Assembly: GCA_963663675.1 (NCBI GenBank)
Contig: OY760498.1
Location: forward strand, 1,488,001 to 1,552,000
Direction: 5' to 3'
Length of the DNA: 64,000 nucleotides
Source: CAINVV01 sp963663675
Lineage (GTDB): Bacteria > Bacteroidota > Bacteroidia > Bacteroidales > Prolixibacteraceae
Shown: piece after piece, positions 8,606 through 17,369 of the stretch
Layout of the letters: every line of letters starts with the position of its first letter
Position numbering within the stretch: the stretch's first letter is position 1
Notes under the pieces: model-generated
Told to the model about the DNA's origin: nothing
Database searches by the model: none
Seen by the model: the letters and a program-made list of their open reading frames with translations, nothing else
Translations under genes and position numbers: made by a program

Positions 8606-9253
8606 ATGAAGCTCAAAGAAATTTTTGGTTTCCTTTTGCCCGAAGACCGCAAGTTTTTCCCTCTGTTCAGTAATGCGGCTGATAATCTTGTTTTGGCCTC
8701 CGAGTTATTAATCAAGTTGGTAAGGGAAAGGGACTTAGCTCTAAGGCCGGATTATATCCGACAGATCAAAGATGCCGAACTTGTTGGAGATGATATCACA
8801 AGAAAACTTCTCAACGAACTTGACGGAACCCTCATAACTCCCTTCGACAGGGAGGACATTCACGAGCTGATCAACAAAATGGATGATATTGTGGATTATA
8901 TTTATTCAGCATCCACAAAAATCAATTTTTATAAGATATCCAATCTTCCTGAGGAGTTTATCCGTATTGCAGACCGTATTCATTCGGCAAACAAAGAGAT
9001 ACAGAATGTTTTGCGAAGTGTCAGGACGGCCAATGATTTTAAAAAGCATGCTCTTTGCAATGAAAAAATCCGTGAATATGAAGGTCAGGTAGATGATATT
9101 TACCAGGAATTCCTATCCAAACTTTTTGATCAGGAAGCAAATGCAATCGACCTGATCAAAAAGAGAGATATATTATCCAGTATGGAAAAGGCTATCGATA
9201 AATGTGATGATGTTGGAAATATATTTGCTTCCCTGATTATCAAAATGGGATGA
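8606..9253 (+). CDS. PhoU-like/DUF47 phosphate transport accessory protein
   Basis: 215 aa, all-helical, no signal peptide. Typical of the DUF47 (TIGR00153-like) PhoU-related family that is almost always encoded directly before a Pit transporter: it opens with MKLKEIFGFLLPEDRKFFPLF and contains ITRKLLNELDGTLITPFDREDIHELINKMDDIVDYI and MEKAIDKCDDVGNIFASLIIKMG. It probably binds metal ions through acidic helices and modulates the transporter. The Pit gene begins about 40 bp downstream. Start ATG at 8606. Confidence 0.92.
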   Translation: MKLKEIFGFLLPEDRKFFPLFSNAADNLVLASELLIKLVRERDLALRPDYIRQIKDAELVGDDITRKLLNELDGTLITPFDREDIHELINKMDDIVDYIYSASTKINFYKISNLPEEFIRIADRIHSANKEIQNVLRSVRTANDFKKHALCNEKIREYEGQVDDIYQEFLSKLFDQEANAIDLIKKRDILSSMEKAIDKCDDVGNIFASLIIKMG

Positions 9254-9296
9254 TTTGTCGCGCTTAACTTTAAAGTTACCGGTTTATCTTCTGATT

Positions 9297-10340
9297 ATGG
9301 AATTTAGTGTACTGATTCTCATCGTTGTCCTTGCTTTTTTGTTTGATTTTATCAATGGGTTTCATGATGCCGCGAACTCAATAGCAACGGTTGTCTCCAC
9401 CAAAGTTTTGTCTCCTTTCCAGGCGGTTCTTTGGGCTGCTTTTTTCAATTTCCTGGCTTACGCCATTTTCAAGTTAAATATTGCCGATACCATAGCAAAA
9501 GTCGTTGATACCAATGCAATCAACCTTCAGGTAATTCTTGCCGGCATTATTGCAGCCATACTCTGGAACTTGCTAACCTGGTATCTTGGAATTCCATCAA
9601 GTTCCTCACATACCCTGGTAGGTGGATTTGCCGGTGCAGCCATAGCCTATGCAGGGTGGGAGGTGGTAAAAACGAGCGTGATCATTAAAATTGCTTCCTT
9701 TATTTTTCTTGCTCCTTTTTTGGGCATGGCTTTTTCCTACCTGTTATCTGTTCTATTGCTAAATCTGCTGCAAAAGGGTAATCCTCATACACTAAACCGT
9801 TATTTCAGGAAGTTTCAATTGGTGTCATCCGCACTTTTTAGTCTCGGACATGGAGGAAACGATGCTCAAAAAGTTATGGGAATTATTGCGGCAACTTTAA
9901 TCGTATATTTTAAAGGTGCTGATCCGGCTTCAATACCTGAATGGGCGCATATTACAATGGTCGATGGGAAAATTCATGCGATACCTTATTGGGTTGTGAT
10001 GGGTTGTTATTTTGCTATCAGTCTCGGAACTATATCGGGAGGATGGAGGATTGTTAAGACGATGGGCACCAAAATAACTAAATTGACGTCATTTGAAGGA
10101 GTTACTGCTGAGACCGCAGGTGCATTATTGCTTTTCGGTACCGAAGCCTTTGGAATACCGGTGAGCACAACCCATACAATTACCGGCGCAATAATCGGAA
10201 CAGGTTTGACTAAAAGAGTGACCATCGTAAAATGGGGAATAACAATTAACCTGCTGTATGCCTGGATTTTGACGATTCCAATATCAATGTTAATCGCTGC
10301 TTTGGTCTATTATCTGTTGAGGTATTTTGGTTTGGGCTAA
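9297..10340 (+). CDS. pit: Inorganic phosphate transporter, PiT family
   Basis: Low-affinity cation-coupled phosphate permease of the inner membrane, 347 aa from the ATG at 9297 (a non-ATG start at 9255 would add 14 residues). The duplicated PiT signatures are clear: DFINGFHDAANSIATVVSTKVLSP near residues 16-39 and SLGHGGNDAQKVMGIIA in the second half; SSSHTLVGG and VSTTHTITGAIIG are the paired inner motifs. About ten hydrophobic segments. It forms an operon with the PhoU-like gene and probably shares its Pho-box promoter. Confidence 0.94.
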   Translation: MEFSVLILIVVLAFLFDFINGFHDAANSIATVVSTKVLSPFQAVLWAAFFNFLAYAIFKLNIADTIAKVVDTNAINLQVILAGIIAAILWNLLTWYLGIPSSSSHTLVGGFAGAAIAYAGWEVVKTSVIIKIASFIFLAPFLGMAFSYLLSVLLLNLLQKGNPHTLNRYFRKFQLVSSALFSLGHGGNDAQKVMGIIAATLIVYFKGADPASIPEWAHITMVDGKIHAIPYWVVMGCYFAISLGTISGGWRIVKTMGTKITKLTSFEGVTAETAGALLLFGTEAFGIPVSTTHTITGAIIGTGLTKRVTIVKWGITINLLYAWILTIPISMLIAALVYYLLRYFGLG

Positions 10341-10442
10341 TCATAACAGAGGTTAGCACAGAAGAATGGTATCAATTATTTCCATTTTTCACCCTACCCG
10401 AGCATTCAGGATGGACGGACTTACAGAAGGTATTCGACCTCT

Positions 10443-11282
10443 TTATTTTTCAGCGGATCCATCCTCTGAACAATTGCAGGATGCTGAAGGGCCTTTCATA
10501 GCTGGTTCAAGAACAGAAACAAAAAATAATGAAGCCAGGATTCCTCCCAGAATTGGACCTGCCATGTAAACAAGGAAAAAGCCTCCTGATTGATCAGGAA
10601 AGGCGAACCTGCCCCAGCCAAAGGCCCAGGCAACTAGCCTTGGACCAAAATCCCTTGCAGGATTTAAACCAGCCTGGGTCAAAGGAGCAATAAGGCAAAT
10701 AACAGCGGCTACTGTCAGACCGATGAACATAGGTGCAAGGGCATCATTGGGTCTGCCAATATTGCATCCTTCGGTAAGTGCAAAAATCATCAGCAACAAG
10801 AGAAAAGTGCCAAATGCTTCAGCTCCTATTGCCAACGGCATTGAGACGACTGCAGAACCTCCAGGCAATGAATAATATTCTCCAAACATTTTTGCAGTTT
10901 GAATGGATTCTGCTGTTCCCCTGATGATGCCATGAGCATTTTCAAAAGCCGCTATTGAAGGATTATAAAGGAGGTACAAAGTGAGTCCTGCAAGTATTGC
11001 CCCGGCAAATTGTGCTATAAGATATATTGGCAACTTCCTTAACATCATTCTTCTACTGATTACCATCGCTATACTGACCGCTGGATTGAGGTGCGCACAG
11101 GATAAATGCCTGGTAAGATATATGGCAAGTGTAACCCCAATTCCCCATGCTAGTGCGATTTGCAGTATTCCGTTATAAGCTCCAAAAAGAACGGAGACAG
11201 CCACTGATCCACATCCAAACAGAACCAGGATATATGTTCCCAGCATCTCACCAACAAATTCCTTGGAATACTTCATTTTCAA
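10443..11282 (-). CDS. glpF: Aquaglyceroporin / glycerol uptake facilitator (MIP family)
   Basis: 279 aa inner-membrane channel with six hydrophobic segments and both NPA boxes: LNPAVS at residues 65-70 and LNPARDFGPR in the second half. The aspartate directly after the second NPA-R (NPARD) is typical of glycerol facilitators rather than water-only AqpZ. No glycerol kinase or dehydrogenase is adjacent, so the physiological solute is uncertain. The gene converges on pit with about 100 bp between stops. A TATATTTG (-7) box lies 65 bp upstream of its start. Confidence 0.9.
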   Translation of the reverse strand: MKMKYSKEFVGEMLGTYILVLFGCGSVAVSVLFGAYNGILQIALAWGIGVTLAIYLTRHLSCAHLNPAVSIAMVISRRMMLRKLPIYLIAQFAGAILAGLTLYLLYNPSIAAFENAHGIIRGTAESIQTAKMFGEYYSLPGGSAVVSMPLAIGAEAFGTFLLLLMIFALTEGCNIGRPNDALAPMFIGLTVAAVICLIAPLTQAGLNPARDFGPRLVAWAFGWGRFAFPDQSGGFFLVYMAGPILGGILASLFFVSVLEPAMKGPSASCNCSEDGSAEK

Positions 11283-11648
11283 TTAATAAACAGTCACGAG
11301 GTGGCTTTTGATAAGAAAGACACCCCGCGTATATTTTAAAACGGTTCAAATATATTTAATTTCATGGTTTAATAATCTTTTTTTAATTGTCGAATGGAAT
11401 ATCCCCGGATTTATTTCAAATGAAACTTTGCGAATGTAATTGAACAAGTATATCAGTCCATCAAATTCCGGGCAATCAGTTGGGAAGAGTCATCCAGGAA
11501 AAATAATTAATCGAAAGACTAATCAATACAAGTAAATGTGATGAAATCTTAATGCCATTCCAAAATTAGGTTTCAGAGCTGTTAATGGTTTCAAGTTCAA
11601 AATCTGCTTTCCAGGCATATGGAATAGTACCTGATCACGCAACTTACA
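11283..11648. promoter_or_regulatory. Intergenic region with the glpF promoter and leader hairpin
   Basis: On the minus strand a perfect TAnnTTTG box, TATATTTG, lies at 11354-11347; no clear -33 box was found. Between it and the glpF start is an imperfect hairpin, GGTGGCTTT (11300-11308) against AAAGACACC (11316-11324), with one mismatch. I see no gene in the remaining 250 bp up to the end of the serine hydrolase gene. Confidence 0.35.
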
Positions 11649-12776
11649 TCAGAGTTTTCCTCCCGAAAGGAATTTCATAAAGACTTTATCAAATGCATTT
11701 CCTTTGTCACAATTTGTAAAAAACAGGTATCCGTTTTTATTCACTTTGGAGAATATGCACATGGACTGGAAATTTCCGTTATTCCCACCATGCTCATACA
11801 TCAGACCCCATGGTGTTTTCCTAATTGCAATACCCAACCCCCAGGCAATTATGCCGCTTTCTGCATCCATTTTTCCTGTTCCTTCCAGGTTTACCTGTGG
11901 CTTTAACATTTCATCAAGACTCTTTTTTGACAGTCCTTTGCCGTTCATCAGCCCGATCAAAAAATGCGCGTAGCTGGTAGCATCGGTATGCAGTGATGCA
12001 GCTGAATTAAAAGAAGCTGTAAGATTAAAAAAAGTTGAATCCATCTTTGAAAGACTAACTTTTCCATTCCTGTGGCCTGTAACTTTATGAAGAAAGATAT
12101 ACGAATTTCCTGTATAAGCAGCATGTTGCATTTTCAAAGGAACCGCGACCTCCTGCTGAAAAAGAGTATCGAGGTTTTTCAGGGTCCTGTTATTTAAATG
12201 TGCAATTACTTTTGCAAGATAAAAGTATCCTTCACCTGAATATGAAAAATTGGTGCCAGGCGCGAATTTTAAATACAAATCTCCCTTCCTGATATGCAGG
12301 ATCGAGTCAGCCTGCTCTTGATTATTGCGCCAATTGGGAAATCCTGACTGATGCGAAAGCACCATTCTTGCCGTAATGGACTTGTATCTTTCGTCCCGCT
12401 CAATATCCGGGTAAGGCATGTACCTGTACAAAGGTGTGTCGAGATTCAGAACGCCCTTATCGACCATTTTCAATACAAAGTAAGCGAATGCAGGCTTTGA
12501 GAGAGAGGCTGCTTCAAAGATGGATTGTTCATTGACAATCTCCTTTGAATCAATATTTGCTACTCCAAATGCATTGTGGTAAGCTATTTTACCCTTGTTG
12601 ATCAGGACAACAGATAAACCTGGCATCTGAAGTGAATCCATCTGATGTACAATGAATTTGTCTATCTCAATTGAAGTTAGTTTTTTTCCATTCAGGTTCC
12701 TTAACTGCCCGAATGAATATTGAAACGAGCCAAACAAAATAGTGATCAGAATCAGCGCTGTTTTACAATTTGTCAT
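11649..12776 (-). CDS. Secreted serine hydrolase of the beta-lactamase/penicillin-binding class C family
   Basis: 375 aa with an N-terminal signal (ALILITILFGSFQYSFGQ). The SxxK nucleophile motif is SLSK (S91, K94) in FEAASLSKPAFAYF. The YxN-equivalent is YSG in FSYSGEGYFYLAKV, and the third motif is HGGN (EHGGNNGNF) near residue 340. This set is typical of esterase/D-aminopeptidase-like class C family members rather than true AmpC beta-lactamases. Periplasmic or surface location is likely. It stands alone, with its promoter region in the 259-bp gap before the divergent sulfatase. Confidence 0.88.
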   Translation of the reverse strand: MTNCKTALILITILFGSFQYSFGQLRNLNGKKLTSIEIDKFIVHQMDSLQMPGLSVVLINKGKIAYHNAFGVANIDSKEIVNEQSIFEAASLSKPAFAYFVLKMVDKGVLNLDTPLYRYMPYPDIERDERYKSITARMVLSHQSGFPNWRNNQEQADSILHIRKGDLYLKFAPGTNFSYSGEGYFYLAKVIAHLNNRTLKNLDTLFQQEVAVPLKMQHAAYTGNSYIFLHKVTGHRNGKVSLSKMDSTFFNLTASFNSAASLHTDATSYAHFLIGLMNGKGLSKKSLDEMLKPQVNLEGTGKMDAESGIIAWGLGIAIRKTPWGLMYEHGGNNGNFQSMCIFSKVNKNGYLFFTNCDKGNAFDKVFMKFLSGGKL

Positions 12777-12942
12777 GGTTGATAAGTTAAAAGTATATGT
12801 AATAGACTGCCATTTTGCTGCAATGTTACACTTCCGTTTTCATGCAATTTTTTGAAAAGATGAAAACTATCGCTGACGTGTCCAAAAAAACAAACTATAC
12901 TGTGAAACATTGCCTGATCCTGCTTCCTTAATTCACAGAAGC

Positions 12943-13012
12943 TTGCTATATTTATGGACTGCGTTTATTTGCGGCCCCTAACTACCGATAAAATTAATTA
13001 GAATCATTCTAA
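12943..13012 (+). promoter_or_regulatory. Sulfatase promoter and palindromic site
   Basis: A possible promoter has TTG at 12943-12945 and TTTATTTG at 12964-12971 (one mismatch to TAnnTTTG, 18-bp spacer). Downstream, the near-perfect palindrome TTAGAATCATTCTAA (12998-13012; 7-bp arms around a central C) lies in the leader. The 16-mer ATTAATTAGAATCATT (12993-13008) recurs exactly upstream of the second sulfatase gene (minus strand, 19033-19018). Confidence 0.4.
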
Positions 13013-13035
13013 GTTTAATTCAAAAATCATATCAG

Positions 13036-14640
13036 ATGGATAACAGAATTCATGATATTCTACTTTTATCAGGACTTACTGCTTTTTGCACAATTCCATT
13101 CCATCCAGGTCAGGTTATTGCCGGTAACAAAAAGCCTAATGTGCTTTTCATCCTTGCGGATGATTATGGTAACCACGATTTAAGTTGCACTGGCAGTAAG
13201 TTTTATGAAACAAAAAATATTGATGCCATTGCTGCCAACGGGATGGTTTTTACCAATGGATACGCGGCGTGTCAGGTTTGCAGTCCATCGAGGGCAAGTA
13301 TAATGACCGGAAAATTTCCAGCAAGGCATGGAATAACAGACTATATTGGAGCAGCATCCGGGGAAAAATGGAGAGCGACAAAAAGAAGCAGTAAATTATT
13401 GCCTGCTGATTATGTCAGGAACCTGGCGGCAGAATACATTACATTGCCTGAAGCCTTGAAACAGGCCGGTTACAAGACTTTTTTTGCAGGCAAATGGCAT
13501 TTGGGAAGTAAAGGTTCGTGGCCTGAGGATCATGGTTTTGATATCAACAAAGGCGGGTGGGATGCCGGAAGTCCTAAATCATATTTTTCGCCATACGGTA
13601 ATCCAAACTTGCCGGATGTTAAAAAAGGGGAAGATCTTTCCATGAGACTTGCCCTGGAGACTGTAAGATTCCTGGAAGAAAATAATCCGGAAAAGACTGG
13701 GCAGCCTGTTTTTGCCTACCTCTCCTTTTATGCAGTACATGCACCAGTTCAAACGACAGAAGCCAGGTGGAAGAAATACCGGCAAAAGGCTGAGAGGTTG
13801 GGATTATCAGCATCCGGATATGAAATGGGCCGCTATTTGCCTATCCGCAAGGTTCAGGATAATCCAATATATGCCGGATTAATTGAATCCATGGATGATG
13901 CTGTCGGAGTAGTCTTGGAGGCATTAAAAAAACTTGGTTTGGATAAAAATACCATTGTCATTTTCACCAGCGACAATGGCGGTGTAGCTTCAGGTGACAA
14001 TTATTCGACATCCAATGCCCCGTTACGGGGAGGAAAGGGCAACCAGTGGGAAGGTGGTATCCGCGAACCTTATTTCATCGTAGTACCCTGGATGAACCTC
14101 GCTGACAAGCAGTGTGATGTGCCGGTTTCAGGAACTGATTTTTATCCCACCATCCTTGATTTGGCAGGCCTGCCCTTGCGCCCGGACCAGCACAGTGATG
14201 GTGTCAGCTTATTGCCGCTTTTGAAAGGCCGGAAAATTCCAGAAAGGGATTTAATCTGGCATTATCCTCATTACGGGAACCAGGGAGGTGAACCAAGCTC
14301 CATTATCAGAAGAGGAGAGTGGAAACTGATTCATTATTATGAGGATGACCGTGAGGAGTTATATAATTTGAAGACTGATCTTGCTGAAAAAATAAACGTT
14401 GCTGTTGATAATCAATTAATGGTCAAAGAATTAAGTGCAAAAATGTTTAAATACCTTGCTGAGGTTGGTGCCAAATTCCCGGTAAAAGATCCTGTTTATT
14501 CAGCAGAAGATGAAAAGAACTACCTTGAAGGAATAGTCAGGACAAAATTACCCCAGCTGGAAGAGCAACGAAGGAAGATTTTGTCAGGAAATTTTGATCC
14601 TGAGAATAACTGGTGGGGGAGCAGGGTGCAGGACGAATGA
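13036..14640 (+). CDS. Sulfatase (S1 family arylsulfatase-type), secreted
   Basis: 534 aa. The sulfatase signature is CSPSR at C82-R86 (AACQVCSPSRASIMTG); C82 is expected to be converted to formylglycine. The metal-binding DD is at residues 42-43 (LFILADDYG), with GKWHLG and FTSDNGG further on. The N-terminus is signal-peptide-like (LLSGLTAFCTIPFHPGQVIAG). Such enzymes remove sulfate from glycans or glycolipids in the periplasm. No sulfatase-maturating enzyme is in the window. It is followed 144 bp later by ugd/uxs and has a second sulfatase 2.7 kb downstream on the other strand. Confidence 0.93.
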   Translation: MDNRIHDILLLSGLTAFCTIPFHPGQVIAGNKKPNVLFILADDYGNHDLSCTGSKFYETKNIDAIAANGMVFTNGYAACQVCSPSRASIMTGKFPARHGITDYIGAASGEKWRATKRSSKLLPADYVRNLAAEYITLPEALKQAGYKTFFAGKWHLGSKGSWPEDHGFDINKGGWDAGSPKSYFSPYGNPNLPDVKKGEDLSMRLALETVRFLEENNPEKTGQPVFAYLSFYAVHAPVQTTEARWKKYRQKAERLGLSASGYEMGRYLPIRKVQDNPIYAGLIESMDDAVGVVLEALKKLGLDKNTIVIFTSDNGGVASGDNYSTSNAPLRGGKGNQWEGGIREPYFIVVPWMNLADKQCDVPVSGTDFYPTILDLAGLPLRPDQHSDGVSLLPLLKGRKIPERDLIWHYPHYGNQGGEPSSIIRRGEWKLIHYYEDDREELYNLKTDLAEKINVAVDNQLMVKELSAKMFKYLAEVGAKFPVKDPVYSAEDEKNYLEGIVRTKLPQLEEQRRKILSGNFDPENNWWGSRVQDE

Positions 14641-14784
14641 TATCCGGAACAGATATATTTTCTACAATCAGCCATAGCCCGGTTTTAAAAGGGCCCGATC
14701 AACCTTTATTTTCACGTTGAAGGGACAAAGGGGGGTATAATTTTTCCATATTTGCTAATATTGTAAAAGCTTAACATATCTTTT

Positions 14785-16110
14785 ATGAAAATTGCTATTG
14801 TTGGGAGCGGATACGTTGGCCTGGTCACAGGTACCTGTTTTTCCGAAGTTGGAATTGATGTCGTATGTGTTGATATTGACAGGAAGAAAATTGAAAATCT
14901 TCAGAACGGAATTATACCGATTTTTGAACCTGGCCTTGAGGAGATGCTTTCCCGCAATGTCAAAAAAGGACGTTTAAGTTTCACCACGGATATTAAAGAG
15001 GCGCTTATTGACGCTGAAGTGCTTTTTATCGCAGTCGGAACCCCTCCGGATGAAGATGGCAGTGCCGACCTTAAATATGTGCTCTCAGTGGCTCGCGAAT
15101 GCGGAAGACACATCAACAAATACCTCCTCATAGTTACCAAAAGCACCGTGCCGGTGGGTACGGCAAAAAAGGTCAAGAGGGCTGTTCAGGAAGAACTGGA
15201 TAAAAGAGGTGTCTCTGTTGAATTTGATGTGGCATCCAATCCCGAATTTCTCAAGGAAGGAGCGGCAATTGACGATTTCCTCAAGCCGGACCGCATCGTA
15301 ATCGGAATGGAGAGCCTGCGTGCTGAAGAGCTGATGAAAAGCCTGTATAAGCCTTTTACACTGAACGGTCATCCGATCATCTTCATGGATATTACCTCTG
15401 CTGAAATGACGAAATACGCGGCTAACTCAATGTTGGCCACTAAAATAAGTTTCATGAATGATATTGCCAATCTTTGTGAAATTGTTGGCGCCGATATCAA
15501 CCTGGTCAGGAAGGGAATTGGATCTGATTCGAGAATCGGGAATAAATTCATCTATCCGGGTATAGGGTACGGTGGATCCTGCTTCCCTAAGGATGTTCAG
15601 GCACTTGTGAAAACTGCTCATCAGTTTCATTATGAACTGAGAGTTCTGAAGGCCGTTGAGGCTGTCAACAAGGATCAGAAACTTGTTCTTTACAATAAAA
15701 TTCTCAGGTATTTCGACAACGATATCAAAGGGAGAACTGTCGCCGTTTGGGGCCTTTCCTTTAAACCTCAAACCGATGACATGAGGGAAGCGCCTTCCCT
15801 GATTATTATCAAAAAGTTGCTGGAGGCGGGTGCAAAGGTGAAAGCATATGACCCGATTGCTATGAATGAGGCCAGGCATCATTTCGGAGAAGCCATTACC
15901 TATGCCGAGGACTCCTATGAGGCACTCATTGGGGCAGATTGTCTGGCGATGGTGACCGAATGGCCTGAATTCAGATTTCCAAATTTCAGGGTCATGAGGG
16001 AACTGATGAAATCGCCTGTAATTTTTGATGGAAGGAATATCTACGACAGGGCAGAGGTTAAGAAGAATGGATTCGATTATTACTGCATTGGAGTAGATAC
16101 AACGAAATAA
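14785..16110 (+). CDS. ugd: UDP-glucose 6-dehydrogenase
   Basis: NAD-dependent two-step oxidation of UDP-glucose to UDP-glucuronate in the cytoplasm. 441 aa. NAD-binding motif IVGSGYVGLVTGTCFSE is at residues 4-20, KSTVPVGT is present, and the catalytic cysteine is C266 in GYGGSCFPKD. WGLSFKPQTDDMREAPS marks the C-terminal domain. It is followed after 88 bp by a UDP-glucuronate decarboxylase gene, so the pair makes UDP-xylose from UDP-glucose. Confidence 0.96.
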   Translation: MKIAIVGSGYVGLVTGTCFSEVGIDVVCVDIDRKKIENLQNGIIPIFEPGLEEMLSRNVKKGRLSFTTDIKEALIDAEVLFIAVGTPPDEDGSADLKYVLSVARECGRHINKYLLIVTKSTVPVGTAKKVKRAVQEELDKRGVSVEFDVASNPEFLKEGAAIDDFLKPDRIVIGMESLRAEELMKSLYKPFTLNGHPIIFMDITSAEMTKYAANSMLATKISFMNDIANLCEIVGADINLVRKGIGSDSRIGNKFIYPGIGYGGSCFPKDVQALVKTAHQFHYELRVLKAVEAVNKDQKLVLYNKILRYFDNDIKGRTVAVWGLSFKPQTDDMREAPSLIIIKKLLEAGAKVKAYDPIAMNEARHHFGEAITYAEDSYEALIGADCLAMVTEWPEFRFPNFRVMRELMKSPVIFDGRNIYDRAEVKKNGFDYYCIGVDTTK

Positions 16111-16198
16111 AATGTGCGGAGGTGCTAAAATGTAAATGTGCTAATTGGAAAAAGAGAAAAAATTTTCAATGCTGATTAGCAGGATAAAATAACAAAAT

Positions 16199-17137
16199 AT
16201 GATACGGAAGAGGGTACTTGTGACCGGTGGGGCCGGATTTGTCGGATCGCATTTGTGCGATCGCCTGCTTAGGGATGGCCATGAAGTTGTCTGTCTTGAT
16301 AACTTTTTCACAGGGCAGAAGGAAAATGTGGTTCACCTGATGAACAATCCTTATTTTGAGCTGATCAGACATGATGTAACAATGCCTTTCTTTATTGAGG
16401 TAGATGAAATTTACAATCTCGCATGTCCGGCATCCCCGATTCATTACCAATACAATGCCATCAAGACCATGAAAACATCTGTCATGGGCGCCATTAATAT
16501 GCTTGGTCTTGCTAAAAGAATCAGGGCCAGGATTTTGCAGGCATCTACCAGTGAGGTTTATGGTGATCCACAGGTACATCCGCAGGTAGAAACCTACTGG
16601 GGACATGTTAATCCTATCGGGGAACGTTCCTGTTATGACGAAGGGAAACGCTCTGCCGAGACGCTTTTTGTAAGCTATCACAAGCAGAACAACGTGAGAA
16701 TCAAGATTATCCGTATTTTCAATACCTACGGACCGCGAATGCACCCCAATGATGGCCGTGTAGTCTCCAATTTTATCGTTCAGGCCCTTAAAAACCAGGA
16801 TATTACTATTTACGGGGAAGGCAATCAGACCCGGAGTTTTCAGTATGTGGACGACCTGATCGAGGGAATGGTACGAATGATGGCTTCGCGCGAAGATTTT
16901 ACAGGTCCTGTTAACATTGGCAATCCGAATGAATTTACCATACTTGAGCTCGCTGAGAAAGTGATTCAGTTGACCGGGTCAAAATCGAAGATCATTAAAA
17001 TGCCGCTTCCTCCCGATGACCCCATGCAACGACAGCCTGATATAAGCCTGGCAAAGAAGGAGCTTGACTGGTCGCCCAAAGTTCAGCTGGATGAAGGACT
17101 GACCAAAACGATTGAATATTTCAATCGTATCATTTGA
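16199..17137 (+). CDS. UDP-glucuronate decarboxylase (UDP-xylose synthase)
   Basis: SDR-family enzyme converting UDP-glucuronate to UDP-xylose. 312 aa. The motif TGGAGFVGSHLCDRL is near the N-terminus, followed by LDNFFTGQKENV, an active-site STSEVYGDP and the SDR Tyr-Lys pair in CYDEGKR. The RTYGPRMHPNDGRVVSNFI-like stretch (here NTYGPRMHPNDGRVVSNF) and GNQTRSFQYVDDL are highly characteristic of UXS. It acts directly after ugd. The 88-bp gap between the two contains filler resembling the ATGTGCTAAT repeats seen at 32914-32953. Confidence 0.95.
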   Translation: MIRKRVLVTGGAGFVGSHLCDRLLRDGHEVVCLDNFFTGQKENVVHLMNNPYFELIRHDVTMPFFIEVDEIYNLACPASPIHYQYNAIKTMKTSVMGAINMLGLAKRIRARILQASTSEVYGDPQVHPQVETYWGHVNPIGERSCYDEGKRSAETLFVSYHKQNNVRIKIIRIFNTYGPRMHPNDGRVVSNFIVQALKNQDITIYGEGNQTRSFQYVDDLIEGMVRMMASREDFTGPVNIGNPNEFTILELAEKVIQLTGSKSKIIKMPLPPDDPMQRQPDISLAKKELDWSPKVQLDEGLTKTIEYFNRII

Positions 17138-17369
17138 TGTAGGATGGAGAACGGAAAGGGGGAGGACGGAAGACGCGAAAAATAATCCCTCATTGTCAAT
17201 TTGTCATACTACATTATGCAAATAAACATGCATTGCATTCACGGCAATTCCTTCTGCCCTGCCATGTTCTGCTACCTATTTATTCGCCAATTCCTGATCC
17301 CACTGATTTTTTCTGTCCGTATGCCCCAGGCCATAAACAGATTTTCAGGATTGTGTCCATGAAATATTT

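Noticed and set aside
10366..10569. A 67-codon open frame on the plus strand after the phosphate transporter gene
   Set aside because: It runs antisense through the end of the aquaporin gene and has no family-like sequence or start signal.
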